Assembly (NCBI GenBank): GCA_964023275.1
Contig: OZ029914.1
Location: 34,894,424 to 34,958,423 of the forward strand
Source of the DNA: Norana najaformis
Taxonomy: Eukaryota; Annelida; Clitellata; Crassiclitellata; Hormogastridae
DNA length: 64,000 bases
Reading direction: 5' to 3'
Shown here one piece after another: positions 49,518-61,500 of this stretch; the first letter of the stretch is position 1, and each line of letters starts with the position of its first letter. The translations under genes and the position numbers were made by a program. Under the pieces are notes generated by a model. The model worked only from the letters and a program-made list of their open reading frames with translations. It did no database searches and had not been told where the DNA came from.

Positions 49518-52500
49518 CTACTTCCAGGCAGCATGTTTGCTTGAATTTTTTGGTGCAGGTAATCGTTCCTTTTTATCAGATGCTTTTGAGGCAGACGATG
49601 CGTTCTTTGACTTCGTGGATTCAGTTTTGTTGGTTTTGCAATGCTTCGTTGAGTCTTGTTTAACAGCAGTTGCATCAGTACCAACAAGCAACTCCTACAC
49701 AAGAGAAAGCTTTTCGTTACTCAAAATAACAAATCCTCAATTTATCCATTCAACTGGCAAGAATTCAGAACTATGGATGGCCTCTGCTTCTACACAATTT
49801 TCTGCACTACTCATATTATTCAGGCACAAGAAAGCACATGCTCAAAGAAAGCTAACATGTCATAGCTCATTAATATGTAAGTAAGTAAGTAAAGTATCCC
49901 ATATTCCACAAGCAAAATGTAGAGGAGCTCATCTCTTTTTCTTGGCCCTTGAGCTAGCAATGCATGAATCCCAATGTCCTGGACAGGGGCCAGTACATCA
50001 CAGAACTTGCCACTTTTCCCAGCTTATGCTGGTACGAAATTATACTTCTTGGTGACAGAGGCATGGTGTGCGCAAAGAACTTGCCCAGAGTCGTTACACC
50101 GAGTCGAACCCGGAACCGCATGATCACTGACCAAATGCGTTACCAATAGACACTTAATATAGCACCTTTTAAGTACCTCACAAAAGTGCTGCCTAAATTG
50201 TATTATGTTCATTAAGAACAAAAAGTTCATCAGCAAGCAACCAGTGCTCAAACAACTAATACAGCCACTGCATACAAAGCTGGAGTCCTTCATTGATGCT
50301 ATGACACAAAAGTGACATTGATAATCTACAGCAGCTGAACTCAATCTTCAAATCCATTACAACCTCTACAGCAAATTAAGAAATGCAAACGATCACTGAA
50401 GACAATTAGCAGTAGCAACTGCTTCACATATTACTATCAACATCTCAGTTTAAAAGAATCTGACACCTTATTGATTGGATGACTAGGATGATTCCTTGGA
50501 AGGACACCATCTTTCGGATGACGGTCAGCAGCTGGCTGTTCTTTCAACCCGGCTGAGCTCTGCTGATCACTGGGTTTAGTTCTAGCTTGAGAACCTCTGT
50601 TAGTAATAACAAAAAACAGAATCCAGCCAGTCAGTCAATCATCCGACTTTCATATTCGTTACATTCAGAATCATCTACCACAAAAGTCCCAACCTGCAAT
50701 CATCATTTAAGTCACTTGTCAAGACCAACTATTTCACTCTGCCATATGCATGACCCCGTCTTGACCCCTTATGAACCTGTGCCTCAGATTCAAATTTACT
50801 GACTGTATGTATAATATGCGCTTCAAAGAAATAAAATAAATAAAATATAATAGGCATATAGGGCACTTCACAATTTCAATTCAACTGCGTATAATACAGT
50901 TGGCTGCTTGCAGCTGCATGCAGGATGCAAAGTGAAGTGCATCTTGTGAAATCAATGATTTCTTTTTGAACTGTGCAGGTCTTTTACTCATGGAGATGTT
51001 GTTTGCTGAATTGTTCCCAAATGAGGAGCACACTTTTGTCCTGATCACCCGTTTGACAGCCAAAATACAAGTAGTAGGCTTGCTTCACAGTCTTTGTTAA
51101 AGAACGACTGAGATTTTATAACATACTGTCCACACACATAGGAAAACTTATCTGGTAAATTTATACACCCGAGACTCTGTCCTTTTTCCATTTTAGCACT
51201 GAAATTTACTGTGAAACTAACAGCACACGCTTCCACAACAGTACAAGCAACAAAACAGAGGTTAGCTGATGTGTTTTCTCCCACATCCTGTCAGGAATAA
51301 GTAAGCAGCGTTACCAACAACAACAATTAAAGTATCCCAACAGAAACTAACAATTATTGAACTACCAATGACCAATAACATACAAATGTGACATGCTGGC
51401 CTTTTATAAAGCCCAGATCTGAAATCAGACCCAAAAAAACAAAAGGCAGCTAATATAGTTCAAGTTACAAAAACCTTGTTGTATTTCAACATCAACACTA
51501 CTCCAACATTCTAGGGGGGGTATGTTAAACACGTCATTATTGTAGAAAGACAAGTACAGTCCAAAGATTGGTTAAAAATGGTATTCTTACTCGGACTTAA
51601 ACAAGACACAAAGCTTCATTCTTGAGGTTGCACCACAGCAATGTGTCATGCTGAGTCATGCTCAATCAATTACTCAATCAAAATGTTTCATTATCTGTGC
51701 ATTCCTGTCACATACGCTTTGTTACTGTTAAAATGAAACGAGAGTCAACTCACTGTTCACAAACTGTTTTAAGATGTCCAAACAGATCATTCACTGGGAG
51801 CGGAGGCGAAGAGGTGAGCTGTGAAGGGGCCACAGGATTAGCCCCTCCTGTTTTATAACTCTCCAACAAGCGGGAGATCTCGACCAGTTGTTGCTGAGAT
51901 AAGACTTCACCTATTGCAAAACAAAAACAGAATCAGAAATAATTCATCTACGCCAGTATACTGTCAAAAAATTTGTATTTTTGCATATTAAAATAAACCA
52001 TCAATTTTAAGAAACAGCTGAATCCTAAAAGACTCAAACTTAACTAACCAATCAAAGTCAAATATATTAAATGTACTTTAAATCAGCTATACTCAATCTA
52101 GCTGTAACTATAAGCAGGTTTGTTGTAGCGTCACAGCACAACTGCCAGCCATCATATATATTGCAACCTGCTTCTACATCCAGTTAAAGCATCTGTTTTC
52201 ATACAATACTGAATTAATTTCTTATTCACATCATACAGCATAAGAAATCCATCAAATCACAGTTTTAAATTTCAACTGAAAATTTTTTGCATTCATTGTT
52301 CACTCAGCCATTAGAGATAATCTAACATTTTAAGGTTAGAAGAAAGCCTGCTGGGTATGCAAAGTTTCAGAGACCTGTTGGAAATTATGGTCTTAGGCGC
52401 AATTCTCTTCTCTAGTCCCAAGGTCAGTAGAAAGCAACACACAACTGACATTTACAGGATGCTAATTTCAGTTCAGTCTGCAATCATTAGCATCATCTGT

Positions 52501-55500
52501 CACCTGGTTGGGATCTTGACGAAAAATCTGTCTCAACGGATTGATTGTAATGATTTGACTGCATAAGGACTGCGTTTCGAAGGGCCTGATGACTTCCAGG
52601 CTCTTCTGACGTCGGTCTGTCTTTCTGCCTTGGATTCATCAGCTGCTGATCTTGTTCAGGGCTGCTGAGCCTGGCATCTGGCCTCTGCTGCCCTCCACTG
52701 TTTGACCGGTTGTCCAGCCTCGTCTCATGACTTCCTTGCTTGCTTACATGACCTGAAAGACAAGTAACAATGTCTGCCGTTAGGAAAAACTGCCAGTACA
52801 GCTAAAGTGCTGGACCACAGATTCAACCTTAGACAGCTTCTGGTTAAGAGAAGTTTATTCAACTCTCACGAAAACTTCACCACCACCTAGAAATTCAGGT
52901 TCATGTCAGTGTTCTTAAGAAAGCAAGTAAGTGGGGCAGTAAGCAAATTGTTAACAAACAACATGTCCATTAGCTAAATGAGGAAGCACGGCTTTACAGT
53001 TGAACTAATAAGAACTAATAAAGGCAGAATTTCATTTTTGTGTACCATTGCTATTCTGGCTCCAACAAAGAACAGTAATGCTTCTCCTGTCACCATAAAC
53101 GATGGATAGCATGATGCGGTTTAAAGTGCTATTTCTACTGCTACAACTCAGTAAAGATTTTCCACTTCAACTGTGCAGGTGCTAAATGAAATCCCTTACT
53201 ACAGCCAAAGAAACACAAACAAGAGCATGCAGTCTAACTCATAATAATGACGGTTGGATCCCAGATATTCCAAAATACTCAACACATCCAACTGCCACCG
53301 TATCAAGACGACGTTGCTTACCATACGAAACAGCATCACTGACTGGATGTTCATCCTGGGAAGAGACACCTGGTGACCGCTGAAGCAGCTGTAATGACAC
53401 AATTTCTACTCAGTACTGTCAGTGCCACACTGCATATCCATTTACTAAAGTCAGGCCTGGATGGGTTTTCTGAAATTTACTGATTGTGCTAGAAATACAG
53501 GAAATATACAGGAAAAATAAACAAATGGTTAAATAAATATCTGAGTGGCAGCATGTCATTATTCAGATTCGTCTGATTCATGCATTATTGTAAGTGGTTA
53601 GCTGAAAAGGCAGACTGAGGTAGTAAGTTTTTTAGCATCCCCTAGTCAATTTGGCAATGAAGACATGAGAAGCAAATCTGGCATAAGGTAAGACAGTGAT
53701 TGGTGTTTGAAAGAGGAAAAAGATCCTGCTGCCTGTGACGAACCACTTGGAAAGCCACCTGGCTCAATAACTGCAAGTGATTACCTTACAATTAAGAACA
53801 CTGCTAAGCATCTGAAACTGCAGTTACATACAGTGTATTGTTTGTTTTGTATTGTACTGTTTCTATTGTATCATACTATATGTATTGTATGTCAATTAAG
53901 TACCTCACAAAAGCAGTATCTATACTAGCCTAATAAGGCAGCAAGCTAAAGTCATGTCAAAGTATGCAACGTAAGTCATGTGAAGTATGTTAAAGTCATT
54001 AAGAACAAAGAGTTTATCAATAAGCAAACAGCGCTCAGATAACTCAGTCACCACCAGCAAGCTCCTGCAGATACATAGAGCCCAAAAGATGGTTTCTCAT
54101 CCAGAGCTGACAGCACTTTCAGAGTTTATGGACCATGTTGCATCGAAGAAGAGGAACGACGACAGGCAACAAAGCTTGTGAATCAATTGCTCGCATTGTA
54201 TTATGCTGTTTGTATTACATGTATATTGCATTGTATATAAATATACATACAAAATACATCCATACAAACAACTTTGAAAATATCTAAGAGATGAAGTGTT
54301 AGGATTAACCAGTAAATGACAACCAACCATCCGTATGTAATGGTGCAGTTGTTGTTGGCGTTGTTCCTGCTGATGAAGTTTGTTATTTGTGCTTTCAGTT
54401 GGTTCCCTTCAAACCCAGAAAACAACAAAAATTTCAGACTCAACTTGCAAAGATGTTGAACAGCAATAGTCCATTAAGCATAGAAAAGTAGAAGTTGGGC
54501 ATTTCATCTCATAATATAAGGTTATTACTAGTTCTGCATTTATCAAGTGCTGCTATCTAACGACATCAATCAGTGGCGCTGAGCAACTGGGAGTGAAGGA
54601 CTTGCTCAAGGTCCCTACACAATAACCATTTCAGGGGAGGCTCAAACCCGTATTCTCCACGTTACAAGCTGAACGCTCTAACCACTCAGCTACCGTGCCT
54701 TGTAATCATAACATGTAACACAATATGACATCTTATTGGTTCGATATTCACACTGTACTCCGGAATTAGGGAAAGCAGAATGGGAGAACGCCATCACTGG
54801 CAAAACATCACCAAAAATTGCTAACCAATGAAATTTCATCAGGGGACGACAGTTATGCAGACAATGGGAGGATTTCTTACTCTGACCTTCGTGTGACTTC
54901 ATCTTGGCTCCGGTAAACATTCAACTTTGCCTCAGATTCAGATTTACTGACTTCATGCATAATAAATGTTTTAAATGAATAAAATAAATAAATTCAACTC
55001 ACACATCGACAACAGTTAGATAAACAGATTGTCAGCTGCACAAGCAAGCAGGTAAACACAAAAACAAGACAGACAGACACAGACAGACAGACAGACATGG
55101 CACAGCAAATGGACTAGTACAACGTTGGACAGCAAAAAGATCATAAACAGAAGCATCTGAGAGGTAAGTAAATGATTACTCACTCGTTCAGACCATCTTT
55201 GGTTCTCTCTTCATTGTATTCAATGGCACTTTCATCGCTTGTGTTGGTTGTGTCATGTTGTAGGATCTGACTAAACAGCGACGACTGCTGGTAGCCAACA
55301 GACGACAAGGGAGCGTTTCTCTCACCTGAAAACGTAACAATGCCATATAAATGCTGCCATACAAGTTTCCACTGCGGAACTGTCTGATTGCATTACAGAC
55401 TGTCAAACTGTACTAACACAGACCCCGATTCCACATTTTGTCTTTTTCTGGTGACAATCACCTCATACATCATACATGTGCTTTAAACAGGGACTTTTAC

Positions 55501-58500
55501 AGCGTTCAAATGAGTTAAATGCCCTCTTCATGTAATCAAGACTGCACTGGTGCTTTTGTAAGAAATCTGAATACTGGATTTGTACAAGGAACATTCCTAT
55601 TTTCTACATAGGAATTCTGGAAGAACCTAAGAGCACACCTTATCCTAAATAATTTTAAAAGGCAAAAGATGAAACCACATGTCTTCTGAAAAGCCATCAT
55701 ATTTTCTTTCATAACAATATTTTTATAATAATAAACTTTCATAATATTAATAATTTCATAATAATACACTTGATAAATTGAATACTGTTTCCACCAACAC
55801 CTGAAAACAGTTCTCTTTTGCCAGGGCTGGGAGCACCTCTGGCTGGGTATCAGAAGGGGCACTATATTAATACCCTGAATGAATGAATGAATGAATGAAT
55901 AAATGAATGAATAAAGATTGGTACAGTACAATATAATGAACAAAACAGCAAAAAACTTCTACTCACGATTGAAGCCTTTCTGTTTTGCTGATGATGAGGG
56001 CATCATGTTTGTTGCTGTGGAGGATGAAGGCCTACACTTCATCTTCTGATCCATGGCAGTCAAACGTTGCTGCTGCTGTTGCTGCTGACTACCCATCACC
56101 TGTCTCTGGCCAGGGGTTGTGGCATCGTCAAACTGAACAGGTGAGTGCAGATAGATGTCATTGCCGTTCGAAGGTATCTGACACCTGTTCACAAAATGAC
56201 CGTCTGCTGTTGGATGCTGCTGCTGTTGTTGATGGTACTGCAGCAGCTGTACAGGTGACGTGACAGGGCTTCTCTGAAAGCTCACGTGATGAGATGAGGC
56301 AGATCGAGCCACTGCACACGATGACTCTGCTTCAGCGACGCCATCTGGTGGGGCTCCATGCGACGTCTGCGTCAATGTTGAGAAACTGTTGGCGACCGAG
56401 GCAACAGATGCGTTCAAATCAGCCAACAGCGGCTGGTAGTTACGTACGCTGGCCAGGAACTGTAGGTACTGACCGGCAGCCGAATCCGACACGGAACCGG
56501 CTGAAGTGTAAGCTGGAATTTCTCCCGTGGCATCATCACTCAGAGGAGAAGCAGACTGTTGGCTGTCACTTGGAAACGAAGAACCACGACTTGCCACGTC
56601 TTCGTTTGCACCGCAATTCAGTGGCAACATTCGACAACTAAGAGCAGAAGAGGAACAAAACATATTCAGATAAAGGCATATAACAGAATATTGCACTGAC
56701 TGATTGTTGTACAGGGTGTAGTACACCTGAAAAACAAGTGGAGTCTGAAGACCGGGGACTGAAAATCAAGGCAATAAAACCTTTGACTGGCAACTGCATA
56801 TGAGATCCATACACTTATTTATGTGCTGACATCTAATCTTTGAATACTATACTTTGGCAAAAAAAGCTGCCAATTTCACATACCACACCAGGATTTGGGC
56901 CCTGAGCACAGATACGAAAAGGGCAAAATGATTACAGCCAACCACCACACCATCCAATGAAATCTTCATTTACGAATCATCATAACTGAATGCAAGAGCA
57001 ATTTATCTGAATGTAATGAGCTGTAAGACAGCAAAAAATGCAAATGTTATATGGACATAAGAACAGTAAGAAAAGGAGGCATTCTGTAAATGAAAGTAGC
57101 TCCTGAGAAGAAATCTAAACAAGAATTTAAAGAAACAGGCGTTAAAACATGGAAACCTGGTTCTCTGTAGATTAAAAACCATGATAAAGGAGACCCTGAA
57201 AATTTCGATATGGAACATGAAGAAGAATTCTTTTGGAATGAACAAAAACAAAAAGTGCTGAGAACTGAGGAAGAAAAAAGATCATTCATAGCCACAAGAA
57301 GACAAGACAGAGAAAAAGGACTGGTCATAAAATAAGATGCGACTGCTGCTTAAGGAATACTTAAGAATGGAAGAATGGAGGGGAAGAAAACAAAAGGAAA
57401 GCCGAGAATGATGCACTAGACTGGATGAAAACTAATGGAAACAACAAAATTAGAGAAAAGGGAACAGCTAAGCATTCTCATCATCAGAACACTAACACCT
57501 GATTGCAGCAGTCACAGCAGTCATAGCAGCAGCAGCATAAACAATAGCATAAACATCACCTGCTGTTAGAAGGCAGTTCTTGCAGGTGGTTGATTTCCTT
57601 GGCGGATGACTGCACAACGTCCGATGACTGTTGACCGGTCGACAAATAATTGTCCTGGATAGCATTAATGGCTCCACTGTTTGTGTTCTTTGAGTTGCCG
57701 TTCCATGAGTCAGTGGTCAACTGCTCGACAAAACCAACTCTGGACTGTATTTACAAGACAACCAAAAGCCATGTATAAGTACTATGCATGTATCAGAACA
57801 TTCACTACGTTTACTTAACAACCTTACAAAGGCACTGAACACACAGTCCACATATATTGCGGACCATGAAAAAATGCTTTCCACTTAGATTTTTGTTTTA
57901 GCCTGTTTATCTGTATTGCAAAAAAGCTATTATTAGAACTCTGATTGGAAATAAAATTTGCCAGGCAATGCTTTCCATCATCAGTAATTTTGGGCAAATT
58001 CAACTACTGATACAGTGTTCAGCTCTTTTCTGTAACTTCAATAAAACGGCACCTCAGAATACAAGACAGGAAAAGACGAACCACAAGATCTGATGAAGGT
58101 TGTGTAAAGCGTAAAAGACGGAGAGCTTCCTCACAGTGCGACTGCATCATTGACTGAAGCTGACCAGCCAATTCCAATCTACGCACACAAACTGCACATA
58201 AGGCAACAGCTTGCAACAAATAAAAATCACTAAGCGTTCAGCTACTAGTGATACGACAAATACAAGTTGCTAAACTGTATAATAGTTTTAGACAGGTGGT
58301 ACATGTTCCATGTGGTACATTTAGAAAAGGCAACATAACACTGGTGCCATCTCAGAAATAATATAAGAACACAACAGGGTAGGACCTAATGGGGAGATAC
58401 AGAGGATTTTGTCCAGAAGAGACATTTTGTCATACTAGCATGCAAATGCTCTGCACAGGATTGACCAGTTACAAGTAAAACTCTAGACACAAATTATCCA

Positions 58501-61500
58501 TAAATTACTCATGACATTTCATCCAGTAGCACAGCTAACTATTCCTTATTTGGGACAAAGAGTCCAAATTGTAATGAAAAATGGTTCATAGGACACGGTA
58601 CCACAGTGACAGATTGTGAAAAGCAATTGCCTTTCCTCTCTGCAACCGAGGTTTGAATCCCAATTAAATTGACAACTCATAGTCAAAGCAATGTAACCCA
58701 TAATGAAAGGCTGTTCTATTTCAGGGTTGCCATTGTCATGCTTGTACTTCAGCCAAAAGCTCCTTCAACCATAGGACCACAGCTCTCAGGAATAATGTTC
58801 ATATAGCCAAGCTCCCACTCCCCTAACACAACATCGAGGAGGCGCTCAGTCAGTGTTTCTGGGCCCTTGAGCCAGCCATGGACAAACGCAAAGGTCCTGG
58901 ACAAAGTATTGGTGCATTTACTTCCCAGCTTACATTGGCACCAAATTCTACTGCTTGGCAAAAGAAACAAGGGAAGGCAAACAACTTGTCTGCCGCCATT
59001 ACACAATGTCCACCCAGCTGGCTTGACCCACAGCTGTTAGGCTCCATAAAAAGTATACTTGCCATCTGACCTCACTTTACCTTACACGATGCATAACACA
59101 AAGTAGAGCAACAAACACTGCATGCACACAGGTACCAAGATGGCTTTTCAACTAACTTGTGTGTTTCAATCTTTCTGTTTTCTTCTTCCAGTGTTATCAC
59201 CTTCTTCTCTAATTCTTTAATTCTGCAAAATTTTAGTAATGAAGCTTTACAATCAATATAAGTCAATTTACTGAAAATGGAAGCAACTTACACCTAAAGT
59301 ATAAGAACATGCTGGAGATAAAAGCAATTACATTAAATTACGTGTCCTGGTAATGCGTGTAGATGCTTATCACACAGCACACCCACTGCATCCCAGGGCT
59401 AACAATTTAATGCACCTATGATACATCTCTGAATAGATATCTTGAATAGGTGCTATATAAATGCTGAGTGAATGAATGAACGAATGAACAAATGAATGAA
59501 TGAATAATGAATAAACATGCACTTTTTTAAATATTTGAATGCGGCACTAAGTCTCAAACAGACTGTGACTGTTACCGTGAATCTTTGAGCTTCTGCTGTT
59601 GATGAAACGATTCTTCCAACTCAGAAACTGTTGCCTGATGTTCATCCCTCAACTGTTCTAATTCCTCAACATGCTGCTGGGTCAGTTCCTGAAGCTGGTG
59701 ACGATAAGTTTCATGAAGTTTACGCTCGCTCTCCATCTGTTTACGATTCACTTCATCCAGTTTAGCTGAGAGCTGAAAAGATAAATAATCACATTCATTT
59801 ATTACCTTACATGAAAGGTAAAGTAAGGTGATGGTGGTTACATTCATTAAAAATACAATCTGATCTTTCTTCAAAGAACTGATTAACCATTTAAGGATTC
59901 TTGAAAGGTGTCACACAGACAAAGATATACAATGTACAAACATACATGCATACCGAAAGACAGCTCAGTGCTGGGCAAGTAAGAAGCGAATACACAGGTC
60001 CTACCTTTCTCTCAGCCGAAGACTGAAGTTCTGCCTCCAACTGATGTTGGCTGCTCGCATGACGAGCTTCCATTAAGCCCATCTCCACTTTCAGACTCTC
60101 CTGTCAATCAATCCACAATCATCAGTCAATTCATCAATGAAACAACCAACCAATTAAAAAACCTAGTTTAAATTTTATACTTTACTCAAAATGAGGTTGC
60201 AGCTGCACAGAAAGATTAGATTGCAGGTGAAGTCTGTGATTACTGTCTAATCAATGGTAATCTAATAGAATCTAATAACTTTTACAGTTCCACTGTAACA
60301 AATAATGTAATATGCACCAATCAACAGTTGCTGCAAAAGTCAAACCTGTGGGCAAACTCTGGTCCAGAATCTGGAAAATGTCTAGAAAAGTTCTGATTGT
60401 ACTAGAGTTTAAGTTTCCATGGAATAATGCACCATAAAAACAACAGAGCAAGTGACATGAACAGTAGAATCTGCACAACTGAGAGAGGAAGAAATCAACA
60501 TCTAGATTTAAATCCCTAAGTAATTATCAAAATAGTGAGTGGATAAGCACAACACTCCGCTGCAACAAACCAGAATGAGTAACTAAAAAGCATTTATATA
60601 GCACCATATGTTGCCTAAGAAACTAACCTTTTCCCTCATCATAGTTTCTGATTCTAGCTGCAGCTGTTCCACTTCAGTCTGAGTAGCTCTAAGCACCATC
60701 TCCAGATCCTGATAGACCTGCTCCTGTCGCTCCAGCTTGGTCTACCCAAAAACAAGCTGCTATAACTAAACATGCGCGATACACATCTAAATATATAGTA
60801 ACACACGCAAATTAGTTACGTTTACGCAGTCTGAAGGAAATGAACATTTACAGCGTGCCATCTGAGAGCCGCTCAAAGCATCAGGATGCAGATATGAATA
60901 TGCACAAAATAAGACAAAAAGCAATGATGCCAAAACGATCTGATCCGATCACGTGGTGAAACAAACTCATACCTTTTCCATCTCCAACATTTTCGAGTAA
61001 GTCTCCTTGAGCTGTTCCATTTTGAGATGGGCTTCCTTCTCCTTCTCACTCCAACTCTCCATCTCCTTTCAACAAAATTCACTTGTAAGACACAAAGAAC
61101 ATCTTGTAGCATTGTATAAATGTAATGCTTGATATTCACGTGCATATAACCAATTATTTGTGAACAAGAGCTGCTCAGGTGCTCTGAAAAACTACTACAT
61201 AATCTCAGTTTCAGCTTAGAATCTCCCATAATCAAGTGCAGCTTTAGACGGCTGAAAATAGTGAAGCATTCACACAGCTGACTGAGAAAATGTCTCCACT
61301 CCTTGCAGCTGATAGTGCAATCGAGTTGAACAACACCGAAAACCCTCCACTAAGTCAATTTTTCTTTTCCCAATCAAGAATTCACCATATTTATCAATAA
61401 CAAAGATTTCAGTAGCACGACCATGGTAACAATACATAAATATAACATAAGAAAACCATGTTATGACAAGTCAACAATATTGCTGACTTGTCCATCAACT

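Noticed and set aside
50986..51284. Possible extra exon of the coiled-coil gene after 51754
   Set aside because: The neighbouring exons 51910-51754 and 50581-50467 already join in phase, and the candidate frame runs into a stop without a good donor.
54562..54701. Possible true tRNA-Thr gene
   Set aside because: The 3' half does not restore acceptor pairing, and the following body is shared with another copy, as in a SINE.
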